Shown here in pieces: positions 42,504 to 51,223 of a stretch of DNA of 64,000 nucleotides. Numbering within the stretch: the first letter of the stretch is position 1; the number at the start of each line of letters is the position of its first letter. Both the position numbers and the translations under genes were made by a program. Origin of the DNA: Allobosea sp. Root483D1 (lineage in GTDB: Bacteria > Pseudomonadota > Alphaproteobacteria > Rhizobiales > Beijerinckiaceae); NCBI RefSeq assembly GCF_001429505.1, contig NZ_LMJW01000011.1:406344-470343 (forward strand), read 5' to 3'. The notes beneath the pieces are model-generated. The model was not told the DNA's origin. It did not search any database and was given only the letters and a program-made list of their open reading frames with translations.

Positions 42504-42611
42504 CCGTCATGCTCGGGCTTGACCCGAGCATCTCGTGATGGGGAGGTTCCGGTCCGCGCCTTCTGGTCCTGAGATTCTCGGGTCTGCGCTTTGCTTCGCC
42601 AGAGAGTGACG
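42504..42611. repeat. Paired-hairpin intergenic repeat, copy B (inverted)
   Basis: It starts with CCGTCATGCTCGGG-cttga-CCCGAGCATCTC, which is the reverse complement of the right half of copy A. It ends with a degenerate GAGATTCTCGGGTCTGCGC and GTGACG. It lies between the convergent dehydratase and binding-protein-like genes. Confidence 0.75.
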
Positions 42612-42619
42612 CCTCGGGA

Positions 42620-43366
42620 TTACCGCGCGACGCTCAGCCCCTGCACGCCGTGCTTTGCGATCAGCGCCGCGACGAAGCCGGACTCCTTCGCCGCAGTGAC
42701 GAATTTGGCGAGATAATCCGCTGCCTCGGTCTTCGCCTTGGGCACGCCGATAGCCTGCTGCACGGTCATGAAGTGACCGTCGAGGATGCGCGTGCCCGGA
42801 ATGGCGGCGACATCCTTCAAAAGGCGCGGACGCAGGCCTGCGAGCGCATCCAGCTTCTTGGCGACGAAATCATCAGCGGAATCGTCGAGCGTGCCGGAGC
42901 GGACGAGCTCGGCCTTGCGGATGTTGCGGTCGAGCCAGAGGCCATAGGCGGCGCGGCCGCTGACGGCGATGCGGACGCCCTCAGTATCGACATCGGCGAT
43001 CTCACGTAGCGGCGAGCCTTCGCGAACCAGATAGGTCGCCTCGATCTCGGCGTAAGCGGGCGTGAAGCTGATCGCTTCGGCCCGCTGCGGCTCGGCGCCG
43101 ATCAGCCCGACATCCCATTCGTCGCAGGGCGCAGCATCGGCGAGCAGGCCGGGATTTTCATAGGGCACATAGCGCAGGCCGGTGCCGAGATGGTCGGCGA
43201 GGGCGCGGGCCATGTCGGGCGAGACGCCTTGCGGCTCGCCCTGCGGGCCACGGCTGGAAACCAGCAGGAAGTTCGAGAGGTTGATGCCGGCGCGCAGCAG
43301 ATTGCCGGGGGCGAGATGCTCGCGCACGGTCGGCGAGAGCTGGCCGATATCGGGGCGCAATTCCAT
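42620..43366 (-). CDS. Periplasmic-binding-protein-fold protein without signal peptide
   Basis: A 248-residue protein of the family 3 solute-binding fold: GVSPDMARALADHLG, ISFTPAYAEIEATYLV, VRIAVSGRAAYGLWLDRNI and FVAKKLDALAG. The N-terminus MELRPDIGQLSPTVREHL is polar, and no hydrophobic leader can be found in or upstream of the frame, so it looks cytoplasmic. It may be a ligand sensor or intracellular binder. The start at 43366 is supported by CAGGGAA upstream. It stands alone, convergent with the dehydratase gene. Confidence 0.8.
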   Translation of the reverse strand: MELRPDIGQLSPTVREHLAPGNLLRAGINLSNFLLVSSRGPQGEPQGVSPDMARALADHLGTGLRYVPYENPGLLADAAPCDEWDVGLIGAEPQRAEAISFTPAYAEIEATYLVREGSPLREIADVDTEGVRIAVSGRAAYGLWLDRNIRKAELVRSGTLDDSADDFVAKKLDALAGLRPRLLKDVAAIPGTRILDGHFMTVQQAIGVPKAKTEAADYLAKFVTAAKESGFVAALIAKHGVQGLSVAR

Positions 43367-43540
43367 GATGTTTCCCTGCCGTTCGAGCTGCGTCCTTATG
43401 CGCCGCGTGGCCGCAAGGAGACAAGCTGCTGGCGGTTTCCGGGCGAAGTCGCGGCATCGTCGTGACGATGCATTTTCTGGGGAACTATGCGGGACAAGAG
43501 GGGTTTGCCGGGGAGTTCTTTCATCGGAAGGAGAACTCAG

Positions 43541-43960
43541 ATGATGAAGAAACTGGCTCTCGCGACGGCCATCGTCGCGTTTTCGACCGCTGCCATGGCG
43601 CAGCAGAATCCCTCCGGCGCCCAGGGTGGCGCGGCTGGCGGCGCCGCAGCGGGCGCGGTTGGTGGTGCGGTTGTCGGTGGCCCCGCGGGTGCGGTGGTCG
43701 GCGGTGTCGGCGGCGCAGTCGCTGGTGCGATCATCGGCGACAACACCCCGCGCTTTCGCCAGTATGTCGTCGAGCAGCGGGTGCCGTCCTATACCTATCA
43801 GGAGCCTGTCGCCGTTGGCACGGTCCTGCCCGAACGCGGCGTAACCTATCGCGAGGTTCCGCGTGAATACGGCGCGGCGGGGTATCGCTATACGGTGGTG
43901 AACGACCGCACCGTCGTCGTCGAGCCACGGACTCGCAAGATCATCCAGATCATCGAGTGA
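43541..43960 (+). CDS. DUF1236 domain exported protein
   Basis: A 139-residue protein with a signal peptide ending TAAMA-QQ. A Gly/Ala/Val-rich hydrophobic stretch (residues about 25-68) follows, resembling a glycine-zipper, and then the DUF1236 C-terminus (YVVEQRVPSYTYQEPVAVG, YTVVNDRTVVVEPRTRKIIQ). The family is common and multicopy in Hyphomicrobiales; the function is unknown. The start at 43541 is set by GGAAGGAG seven bases upstream. Confidence 0.9.
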   Translation: MMKKLALATAIVAFSTAAMAQQNPSGAQGGAAGGAAAGAVGGAVVGGPAGAVVGGVGGAVAGAIIGDNTPRFRQYVVEQRVPSYTYQEPVAVGTVLPERGVTYREVPREYGAAGYRYTVVNDRTVVVEPRTRKIIQIIE

Positions 43961-44003
43961 GCTGAATAGCGGGTGAGGTTTCACCCCTGGATGCATGATC
44001 GGC

Positions 44004-44034
44004 AAGCGCGGCCTTCGGGCCGCGCTTTCGTTTG
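44004..44034. terminator. Intrinsic terminator after the DUF1236 gene
   Basis: The stem AAGCGCGGCC / GGCCGCGCTT with a TTCG loop is followed by TCGTTT on the + strand. It lies between convergent genes. Confidence 0.85.
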
Positions 44035-44039
44035 CCCGG

Positions 44040-45215
44040 TTACAGATCGAGCCAGCGCGCGCCCTTTGCGGAAGAGCGGACCGCCGCCTCGATGAAGCGG
44101 ACGCCGCGCACACCATCGGCAACGGTCGGAACCAATGTCGAGAAGGGAGCGGGCTCGCGTCCCTCGATCCGGGCGGTGATCTGCTCGGCGATATCGACGT
44201 AGAGCTGGGCGAAGCCTTCGAGATAGCCTTCGGGGTGCCCGGCCGGCACGCGCGAGGCGGCGTTGGCGACCGGATAGGCGCCGGCGCCATTGCGCCGGAT
44301 CAGCCGCGGCGGCTCGCCCAGCGGCGAGTGGATCAGCAGGTTCGGATTCTCCTGCTGCCATTCGAGCCCGCCCCTCTCGCCGTAGAGGCGGATGCGCAAA
44401 CCGTTCTCCTGGCCGGCGGCGACCTGGCTGCACCAGAGCATACCGCGCCCGCCGCCTTTGAAGCGCAGCAGCATATGGGCGTTGTCGTCGAGCCGGCGGC
44501 CTTCGACGAAGACATGCGCCTCGGCCGCGAGCGCTTCGACCTCGTCGTCGGCGATGAACTCGGCGAGGTTGAAAGCATGGCTACCGATATCGCCGATCGA
44601 GCCCGCCGGGCCGGATTTGGCCGGATCGGTCCGCCACTCCGCCTGCTTCTGGCCGCTGTCCTCGAGCCTGGTGGCGAGCCAGTCCTGCGCGTACTCGACC
44701 TGGACGACGCGGAGCTTGCCGATCACCCCTTCGGCGACCATGGCGCGGGCCTGCCGGACCAGCGGATAGCCGGTATAGTTGTGGGTGACGGCGAAGATCA
44801 GGCCGCTATCCTGCGCCAGCTTGGCGAGTGCTTCCGCTTCGCGCAGGCTGGTGGTCAGCGGCTTGTCGCAGATCACATGGATGCCGGCCTTGAGGAAGGC
44901 CTTGGCTGCTGCCGCATGGGCGTGGTTCGGCGTGACGATTGCGACCGCGTCGATGCCGTCCTTGCGGCGCTTCTCGCGCTTGGCCATCTCGTTGGCATCG
45001 GCATAGAGGCGGGCGGGGTCGAGCAGCAGGTCCTCGCCCGAGAGCCGCCCACGTTCGGGATCGGACGACAGCGCCCCGGCGGTAAGCTGCCAGCGGTCGT
45101 CGAGCCGGGCGGCGATGCGATGGACCGCGCCGATGAAGGCGCCGCGCCCCCCGCCGACCATGCCGAGGCGCAGCCGGCGGTTGAGCTTCGGCGTCGGGGT
45201 GCTCTCGATCGGCAT
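44040..45215 (-). CDS. Gfo/Idh/MocA family sugar dehydrogenase
   Basis: A 391-residue NAD(P)-dependent oxidoreductase with an N-terminal Rossmann motif (LGMVGGGRGAFIGAVH) and the family's EKP-equivalent lysine in HVICDKPL. GPAGSIGDIGSHAFNLAEF supplies the catalytic-site Asp and His of the C-terminal domain. It probably oxidises a sugar or inositol. It lies 11 bases behind the isomerase gene on the same strand; the two probably act in sequence on one substrate. Confidence 0.92.
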   Translation of the reverse strand: MPIESTPTPKLNRRLRLGMVGGGRGAFIGAVHRIAARLDDRWQLTAGALSSDPERGRLSGEDLLLDPARLYADANEMAKREKRRKDGIDAVAIVTPNHAHAAAAKAFLKAGIHVICDKPLTTSLREAEALAKLAQDSGLIFAVTHNYTGYPLVRQARAMVAEGVIGKLRVVQVEYAQDWLATRLEDSGQKQAEWRTDPAKSGPAGSIGDIGSHAFNLAEFIADDEVEALAAEAHVFVEGRRLDDNAHMLLRFKGGGRGMLWCSQVAAGQENGLRIRLYGERGGLEWQQENPNLLIHSPLGEPPRLIRRNGAGAYPVANAASRVPAGHPEGYLEGFAQLYVDIAEQITARIEGREPAPFSTLVPTVADGVRGVRFIEAAVRSSAKGARWLDL

Positions 45216-45226
45216 GGCCGTCTCCC

Positions 45227-46285
45227 TCAGCCGTCAAGACCGAGCATGCGCCGGTTGGCCGCTTCGTCGGTGCCCCCGGCGGCGAAGTCGTCGAAGGCTT
45301 TCTCGGTGACGCGGATGATGTGGGCGGCGATGAACTCCGCGCCTTCGCGTGCGCCGTCCTCGGGATGCTTCAGCGCGCATTCCCATTCGAGCACGGCCCA
45401 GGAATCGTAGTCGTATTGCGCCAGCTTCGAGAAGATGCCGCCGAAATCGACCTGGCCGTCGCCGAGCGAGCGGAAGCGGCCGGCCCGGTCGATCCAGGGC
45501 TCGTAGCCGCCATAGACGCCGATGCGGCCGTTCGGATTGAACTCGGCATCCTTCACATGGAAGGCCTTGATGCGCTCATGGTAGAGGTCGATGAAGGCGA
45601 GATAATCGAGCTGCTGCAGCAGGAAATGGCTCGGGTCGTAGTTGATGCAGGCGCGGGCATGGCCGCCGACCGCATCGACGAAGCGCTCGAAGGTCGCCCC
45701 GTCATGGACGTCCTCGCCCGGATGGATCTCGTAGCAGAGATCGACGCCGGCCTCGTCGAAGGCGTCGAGAATCGGGCGCCAGCGCTTGCCGAGTTCGGCG
45801 AAAGCGGTCTCGACCAGCCCCGCCGGGCGTTGCGGCCAAGGGTAGACGAAGGGCCAGGCGAGTGCGCCGGTGAAGCTGACATTGGCCGACAGCCCGAGCC
45901 GGCGCGAGGCTTTCGCTCCGAGCTTCATCTGCTCGACCGCCCATTCCTGCCGGGCCTTCGGATTGCCCCGCACGGCGGGCACCGCGAAACCGTCGAAGGC
46001 CTCGTCGAAGGCGGGGTGGACGGCGACGAGCTGGCCCTGGAGATGAGTGGAGAGTTCGGTGATCGACAGGCCGTATTGGGCGAGCGTGCCCTTGACCTCG
46101 TCGCAATAGGTGTCGGATTCGGCCGCCCTGGCGAGGTCGAACAGCCGGGCATCCCAGCTCGGGATCTGCACGCCCTTGTAGCCGAGGGAGGCGGCCCAGC
46201 GGCCGATCGCGTCGAGCGTGTTGAACGGCGCGGTGTCGCCGGCGAACTGGGCGAGGAAAAGGCCAGGGCCCTTCATGGTTTTCAT
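45227..46285 (-). CDS. Sugar phosphate isomerase/epimerase (TIM-barrel, xylose-isomerase-like)
   Basis: A 352-residue TIM-barrel enzyme. Metal-binding carboxylates and histidines are visible in CYEIHPGEDVHDG, NYDPSHFLLQQLDY, FHVKDAEFNP and VLEWECALKH. It is likely a keto-sugar or inosose isomerase/epimerase. The start MKTMKGPG at 46285 is preceded by GGGAGGG; the longer frame to 46390 has no ribosome site. It is first in an operon with the Gfo/Idh/MocA gene. Confidence 0.9.
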   Translation of the reverse strand: MKTMKGPGLFLAQFAGDTAPFNTLDAIGRWAASLGYKGVQIPSWDARLFDLARAAESDTYCDEVKGTLAQYGLSITELSTHLQGQLVAVHPAFDEAFDGFAVPAVRGNPKARQEWAVEQMKLGAKASRRLGLSANVSFTGALAWPFVYPWPQRPAGLVETAFAELGKRWRPILDAFDEAGVDLCYEIHPGEDVHDGATFERFVDAVGGHARACINYDPSHFLLQQLDYLAFIDLYHERIKAFHVKDAEFNPNGRIGVYGGYEPWIDRAGRFRSLGDGQVDFGGIFSKLAQYDYDSWAVLEWECALKHPEDGAREGAEFIAAHIIRVTEKAFDDFAAGGTDEAANRRMLGLDG

Positions 46286-46346
46286 CGCGACCCTCCCGAC
46301 AACAAGGCTCCTTGCCGGAGCTCGCAATCTACCGCCGATCCGGCGA

Positions 46347-46360
46347 TGTAATCGATTGCA
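46347..46360. promoter_or_regulatory. LacI-type operator-like palindrome upstream of the isomerase-dehydrogenase operon
   Basis: TGTAATCGATTGCA is a near-perfect palindrome (one mismatch from TGTAATCGATTACA, a form seen for alphaproteobacterial LacI-family operators). It lies 62 bases upstream of the isomerase start. No LacI gene is adjacent. Confidence 0.5.
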
Positions 46361-46416
46361 GGAATGTAACGGGGCAGCGCTTCCTGTCAAACCGGGGCGT
46401 CGGATCGCGCCACGCC

Positions 46417-46456
46417 GTCATTCCGGGCTCAGGCCTGCGGCCTGCCCCGGAATGAC
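46417..46456. terminator. Hairpin after the oxidase/ABC operon, REP-like
   Basis: GTCATTCCGGG and CCCGGAATGAC form an 11-base stem with an inner AGGC/GCCT pairing. It follows the stop of the leftward seven-gene operon and may end its transcripts. It also resembles dispersed palindromic repeats. Confidence 0.5.
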
Positions 46457-46515
46457 GATGCGGTTCGATTGGAAGGCCGCCGCGGTTGCGAAGCGGCGCC
46501 GAGTTCGATCGACGT

Positions 46516-47568
46516 TCAGCGCTCGATCATCTTGTTCCAGCGGCTGTTCCACTCCGGCCGCTTGGCGTTGATCGCATCCCAGTCGAGCGTCACGGCGGTT
46601 TTCATATTGGCGTGGAAGGCCTCGAGCTTCTTCTCGGCCTCGGGCGTCGCGGCCTTGGCCTTGGTGTTCGAGGGCACGATGTTGCCCGCGGTGAGCGCCT
46701 TGGACTGCGCCTCAGCCGAGAGCAGATAGGCGGCGAGCTTCTGGGCCAGTTCCGGTTCTGAATTGTTGGCGATGACGCATTGCGCCACCATCAGCACGAC
46801 CGAGCCTTCCTTCGGCTGGGCGTATTCGACGCCGATGCCTTTTTCCTTCAGCGTCGAGATGCCGGTCGGGGTCAGCGGGAAGATCGCGGCCTCGCCGGTC
46901 TGCGCCATCTCGGCGATCTTGGCCGAGCTCGGGATGAATTCGAGCACGTTCTTGCCGATGGTGTCGCGGAACTTGGTGAAGCCCGGCTCGACATTGGCCT
47001 CGGTGCCGCCCTGGATGCGGTTGAACATCAGGAAAGCGTGCAGGCCGAAGGACGAGGCCGAGGCCGACTGGAACACGACCTTGCCCTTGTATTTGGGATC
47101 GGCGAGATCCATCCACGAGGTCGGTGCCGGCCAGCCTTTCTCGTCGAACAGCTTCTTGTTGTAGCCGAGCCCGGTCATGCCGAGGTCGATGCCGACAGCC
47201 ATGTCGTCCTTCATCCGGGTGCCGGGCGCGAGCTCTGCCATCTCCGGGCCGCTCTTCAGCTTTGCGCAGAGACCGGCGCCGATGGCACGGACCATGACGC
47301 CGTCATCAAGGAACATGACGTGCATCTGCGGCTTGTCCTTGGCCGCTGTCGCCTTGGCGAGGATGTCGGAGGAGGTGCCGGGGACGACCACGACCTTGAC
47401 GTCGTTGGCCTTCTCGAACTCGGGGAAGACGCCTTGCGTGAAGGTCTTCTCGAAATTGCCGCCGTTCATGCCGACATAGAGTGTCTTCGACTGGGCGAAG
47501 GCGTGGCCGGCAGCGGCCAGCGTCATAGTGGCGACGCCGGCGGCCAGGATGCTGCGATAGCTGGTCAT
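46516..47568 (-). CDS. ABC transporter periplasmic binding protein (PotD-like family 1)
   Basis: A 350-residue extracellular binding protein with a signal peptide ending AAGHAFA-QS. Motifs include KTLYVGMNGGNFEKTF, AVGIDLGMTGLGYNKKLF and AEAQSKALTAGNIVPSN, the spermidine/putrescine-type fold. It is last in the operon, overlapping the oxidase gene by four bases. The binding site cannot be deduced; amino acids or opines are suggested by the coupled oxidase. Confidence 0.9.
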   Translation of the reverse strand: MTSYRSILAAGVATMTLAAAGHAFAQSKTLYVGMNGGNFEKTFTQGVFPEFEKANDVKVVVVPGTSSDILAKATAAKDKPQMHVMFLDDGVMVRAIGAGLCAKLKSGPEMAELAPGTRMKDDMAVGIDLGMTGLGYNKKLFDEKGWPAPTSWMDLADPKYKGKVVFQSASASSFGLHAFLMFNRIQGGTEANVEPGFTKFRDTIGKNVLEFIPSSAKIAEMAQTGEAAIFPLTPTGISTLKEKGIGVEYAQPKEGSVVLMVAQCVIANNSEPELAQKLAAYLLSAEAQSKALTAGNIVPSNTKAKAATPEAEKKLEAFHANMKTAVTLDWDAINAKRPEWNSRWNKMIER

Positions 47569-48755
47569 GGTCTCAACTCCCCTGAGTGTTGTGGCTCTTG
47601 GTTTTGCCCCGCACCCGAGCCAGCGTCGGTGCGGGCGGAAATTCCTGCGAAGCGGCCGATCGAGAAGGCCGCAATCGGGGTCTGCGTCTGCCCATCGCGG
47701 ACGAGCTCGGCGAGGACTTCGCCGACGCCGGGCGCGATCTGGAAGCCGGCGCCGGTGAAGCCGAAGGCGTGGATCAGTCCCGGTGTTGTCCCGCTCGGGC
47801 CGATCACAGGATTCTTGTCCGGCATGGCCCCTTCCGTGCCGCTCCAGAAGCGGATCGCCTGGGCATGGCGCAAGGCCGGGAACAGTGCGGCGGCGTTGTT
47901 CATGATCGCGAGCGCGCCATCGCCGCGTGGCCGCGAGAAATCCGGGTCAGCCAGCGGCAGGGCGCGCTCGCCGCCGACAACGATATTGCCGCGCTCGACC
48001 TGGCGGGCATAGATGCCGCCGCCCTCCATGCCGATATTGACGGACATCATCTGCTCTATCGGCTCGGTGACGACCATGGATGGGTAGATGCGCGAGAGCG
48101 GCACCGGCTCGCCGAAGCTCTCGGCGAAGGGACCGGCCCAGGCGCCGGCGCTGTTGATGACGAAGCGGGCGCGCAGCGTGAGGTTGCCGGCCGCCTCCAG
48201 CGCGAAGCCCTCGCCATCGCGGGTCACGCCTTCGACGGGCGTGTTCTCCAGCACTTCGACGCCGGCCCGGCGCGCCGCGGCGGCAAAGCCGGTCGAGACC
48301 AGGCGCGGATTGGCGTGGCCATCGCCGGCGCAGAAGGAGGCGCCGACAACGCCGTCGCCGATCCAGCCGAAGCGCTCGCGCAGGCCGTTATGGCCGATCA
48401 GTTCGAGGTCCAGCCCCTGCTCGGCAACTTCCGCCGCATAGACTTCGAGCGACGCCATGTCCGCCTCATTGCGGGCGAGCTTGAGATGGCCGGAGCGCAG
48501 GAACTCGCCATCGATGCCGATCAAGGCCTTGAGCCGCGGCCAGACGGCATGCGCCCGCTGCGACAAAGGCAACTGCTCGACCGGACGGCCCTGACGGCGC
48601 ACGCCGCCATAGTTCACGCCCGAAGCCTGCGCGCCGCAAAAGCCCTTGTCGAGCAAGGCGACGGAAAAGCCCAGTCCGCGCAGCGCCAGCGCGGCCGAGG
48701 AGCCGACGAGGCCGCCGCCGATGATCGCAACGTCGACGTCGAGCCGCCGGCTCAT
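47565..48755 (-). CDS. FAD-dependent D-amino-acid/opine oxidase subunit (OoxB/sarcosine-oxidase beta type)
   Basis: A 396-residue DAO-family flavoprotein. The FAD-binding DVAIIGGGLVGSSAALAL is followed by ASGVNYGGVRRQGRP and the C-terminal FGFTGAGFQIAPGVGEVLAELV. In opine and hydroxyproline oxidases this subunit oxidises the C-N bond of the substrate and passes electrons to the NAD/FAD-binding and [2Fe-2S] subunits, all encoded next to it. The last 30 residues (Gln/Gly/Pro-rich) are an unusual extension. It overlaps both neighbours by four bases. Confidence 0.9.
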   Translation of the reverse strand: MSRRLDVDVAIIGGGLVGSSAALALRGLGFSVALLDKGFCGAQASGVNYGGVRRQGRPVEQLPLSQRAHAVWPRLKALIGIDGEFLRSGHLKLARNEADMASLEVYAAEVAEQGLDLELIGHNGLRERFGWIGDGVVGASFCAGDGHANPRLVSTGFAAAARRAGVEVLENTPVEGVTRDGEGFALEAAGNLTLRARFVINSAGAWAGPFAESFGEPVPLSRIYPSMVVTEPIEQMMSVNIGMEGGGIYARQVERGNIVVGGERALPLADPDFSRPRGDGALAIMNNAAALFPALRHAQAIRFWSGTEGAMPDKNPVIGPSGTTPGLIHAFGFTGAGFQIAPGVGEVLAELVRDGQTQTPIAAFSIGRFAGISARTDAGSGAGQNQEPQHSGELRP

Positions 48756-50131
48756 TCCGCGGCCTCCTGCTGAGCCGTGAGCGCGAGTGTCAGCGGCACC
48801 GGCTTGAGCGGCGCCTGGCTCCGCAGGCGGCCGACGGCCTCGATGCCGCGGTTCGTCTCATGCGCCAGCAATTCAGCTGCGGCGGCACCGCAGACGCGGC
48901 CCTGGCAGCGGCCCATGCCGACGCGGCTCACGGCCTTCAGCCGGTTGAGCTCGTGCACGCCGAAATTGGCGATGGCGGCGCGGACCTCGCCGGCATTGAC
49001 CTCCTCGCAGCGGCAGAGCGTCGTGGTGTCGGCGATGTCCTTCATCCAATGCGCCGGGAAGGGGAAGGCGGCTTCGAGCACAGCGCGGAAGCGGCCGATG
49101 CGGGCGAGCTCCGCTTCCAGCGTGGCGGCGCGGGCAGCGTCATGCGGCAAGCCGCGATCCTGCAGCAAAGCGAGCGCAGCGCGCTCGCCGGCGCGTTCGG
49201 CCGCATCCGCTCCGGCGATGCCGGCGCCGTCGCCGGTGATGTAGACGCCGGGCACGCTGGTACGGCCCGCCGCGTCGCGCTCGGGCAGGGCGGCGCGATC
49301 GCGGGTATTGAAGGCGAAGCGGCAGCCGGCGAGATCGGCGGCTTGCGTCTCGGAGCGCAGGGCAAGACCGTAGCCGATGCCGTCGCAGGCGAGGCGGTGC
49401 TCCAGCCCGTCCTGGCGCCAGGCGATGGCCGCGACCGTGCTTGCGCCCTCGATGCGGACATCCCCGACGCCGTAATGCAGAGCGACGCCGCCAAGCTTCA
49501 ATTCGGCGGTCATCCGCATACCGCGCAGTACGATTCCCGGGAAGAGCGGCAGGCCTCGCAATAGGTTGAACTTGGCGGAGAAGGGCGCGGTGTCGAGCAC
49601 GGCCGCAACCTTGGCGCCGGCCTTCATGTACTGCCAGGCAACGAGATAGAGCAGAGGGCCGGAGCCGAGGAAGACGATCCTGCTGCCGATGGCGCAGCCT
49701 TGGCTCTTCAGCGCGATCTGGGCGCCGCCCAAGGTGAAGACGCCGGGCAAGGTCCAGCCCGGGACGGGCAAGGTGCGATCGGTCGCGCCGGTCGCGAGCA
49801 CGAGTCCGTCATAAGCGACCTGGCGGCTCGTGCCCTCGACCATGATGTCGGCCCGGCCGTCGCGCAGATTCCAGAGCAGCGCCTGCGGCCAATAGTCGAG
49901 CCTGCCGTCGAGCGCGGCGAAGTCGCGATGCAGTGCTTCGGCCTTGCTCGCTTCCGAGCCGTAGAGGTCGCGGCTGGAGCGTCCGTCCGGGATGAGGCGC
50001 TGGCGATAGATCTGGCCGCCGCAGGCGGGCGCCTCGTCGACGACGAGCGGGCGCAGGCCGGCCGCAACCAGCGCCTGCGCGGCGCGGATGCCGGCCGGGC
50101 CGGCGCCGACGATCAGCGGCTGCCCCTTCAT
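48752..50131 (-). CDS. FAD/NAD-binding oxidoreductase subunit with C-terminal [2Fe-2S]-binding domain (OoxA/HcnB-like)
   Basis: A 459-residue protein. The N-terminal GAGPAGIRAAQALVAAG binds FAD, and a second Rossmann region contains IVFLGSGPLLYLVAW. The C-terminal BFD-like cysteine cluster is TTLCRCEEVNAGE and MGRCQGRVCG, ligating an Fe-S cluster. This matches the alpha subunit of octopine/nopaline oxidase and hydrogen cyanide synthase HcnB. The start MKGQPL at 50131 overlaps the ferredoxin-subunit stop. Confidence 0.9.
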   Translation of the reverse strand: MKGQPLIVGAGPAGIRAAQALVAAGLRPLVVDEAPACGGQIYRQRLIPDGRSSRDLYGSEASKAEALHRDFAALDGRLDYWPQALLWNLRDGRADIMVEGTSRQVAYDGLVLATGATDRTLPVPGWTLPGVFTLGGAQIALKSQGCAIGSRIVFLGSGPLLYLVAWQYMKAGAKVAAVLDTAPFSAKFNLLRGLPLFPGIVLRGMRMTAELKLGGVALHYGVGDVRIEGASTVAAIAWRQDGLEHRLACDGIGYGLALRSETQAADLAGCRFAFNTRDRAALPERDAAGRTSVPGVYITGDGAGIAGADAAERAGERAALALLQDRGLPHDAARAATLEAELARIGRFRAVLEAAFPFPAHWMKDIADTTTLCRCEEVNAGEVRAAIANFGVHELNRLKAVSRVGMGRCQGRVCGAAAAELLAHETNRGIEAVGRLRSQAPLKPVPLTLALTAQQEAAE

Positions 50132-50418
50132 ACTGCCCTCGCGCGGCGGGTGACGATGTGCATGCCGACGGTCAAGGCGGTCGAGCAGGCGCGCAGGCGC
50201 TCGCCGCTCTCGAGCACGACCCAGCAATCCTGGCAGGCGCCCATCTGGCAGAAGCCGGCGCGCGGCGAGGCCGAGAATTCTGAGAGGCGCAGGCGTTCCG
50301 AATGCGTGAGGATTGCGGTCAGCACGGTGTCGCCTGCGCGACCTTCGCAAGGAGCGCCGTCCAGCGTGAACGGGATGGCCGGATGATCGGCGCGAACGAG
50401 GCGATGCAGCAGCGGCAT
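50128..50418 (-). CDS. [2Fe-2S]-binding subunit of opine-type oxidase (OoxC/HcnA-like)
   Basis: A 96-residue protein with the cysteine set CQMGACQDC and a downstream RACST, typical of the small Fe-S subunits of HcnABC/OoxABC/LhpBEF-type heterotrimeric oxidases. The first half is the beta-grasp (FTLDGAPCEGRAGDTVLTAIL). It lies two bases after the permease gene and overlaps the next gene by four. Confidence 0.9.
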   Translation of the reverse strand: MPLLHRLVRADHPAIPFTLDGAPCEGRAGDTVLTAILTHSERLRLSEFSASPRAGFCQMGACQDCWVVLESGERLRACSTALTVGMHIVTRRARAV

Positions 50419-50419
50419 G

Positions 50420-51223
50420 TCACTTCTGCCCGACCAGGATCTTGTCGAGGCCGAAGGCGCGGTCGAGCACCAGCATGGCGCCGGCGGTGAGCGCGATCAT
50501 CAGCGCCGACACGGCGGCCATCATCGGGTCGATGGATTCGGTCGCGTACATGTACATCCGCACCGGCAGCGTCACGGTCTGCGGCGACGTCACGAAGATC
50601 GACATGGTCAGCTCGTCGAAGCTGTTGATGAAGGCGAGCAGCCAGCCGCCGGTGATGCCGGGCAGGATCATCGGCGCGGTGACGCGGCGGAACACCGTCC
50701 AGTGCGAGGCGCCCAGCGTCATCGCCGCCTGCTCGGCCGAGCGATCGAGCCCGGTGAAGGCCGCCATCACCAGCCGCAGCACATAGGGCGTGATCACCAC
50801 GACATGGCACACCACCAGCCAGGCGAAGCTGCCGGTCGCGCCGATCAGCGCGAACAGGCGCAGGAAGGCGACGCCGAGCACGAGGTGCGGGATGATCAGC
50901 GGCGAGAGAAAGAGCGCGTTGAGCGCATTGCGACCGGGGAAATCATAGCGGTCGATGGCGAGCGCCGCCGGCACCGAGATCGCGACCGCGAGCGTCGCCG
51001 CGAGTGTCGCCAGCCAGAGGCTGTTGACGAAAGAGGCAACGAAGTCGGGATGCTCGAAAATCGCCCGGAACCAGCGCAGCGAGAAGCTGGTGGTCGGGAT
51101 CGAGAGGGTGTTCTCCGGCGTGAAGGCGACGAGGCAGATCACCACCAGCGGCGCCAGTACGAAGGCGACGACGAGCGTGTGGAAGAGAAGCGCGATGGGG
51201 CCATTCTTCTGCATCGGACTCAC
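50420..51223 (-). CDS. ABC transporter permease, PotC-like
   Basis: A 267-residue permease with six transmembrane helices and the EAA motif (EQAAMTLGASHWTVFRRVTAP). It forms a heterodimer with the upstream PotB-like permease, with which it overlaps by four bases. The system imports a cationic or amino-acid-like solute by family analogy. Confidence 0.92.
   Translation of the reverse strand: MSPMQKNGPIALLFHTLVVAFVLAPLVVICLVAFTPENTLSIPTTSFSLRWFRAIFEHPDFVASFVNSLWLATLAATLAVAISVPAALAIDRYDFPGRNALNALFLSPLIIPHLVLGVAFLRLFALIGATGSFAWLVVCHVVVITPYVLRLVMAAFTGLDRSAEQAAMTLGASHWTVFRRVTAPMILPGITGGWLLAFINSFDELTMSIFVTSPQTVTLPVRMYMYATESIDPMMAAVSALMIALTAGAMLVLDRAFGLDKILVGQK

Noticed and set aside
40350-42611. Repeats as a CRISPR array
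   Set aside because: Copies are palindromic, about 110 bases long, far apart and in opposite orientations, with genes between them and no cas genes.
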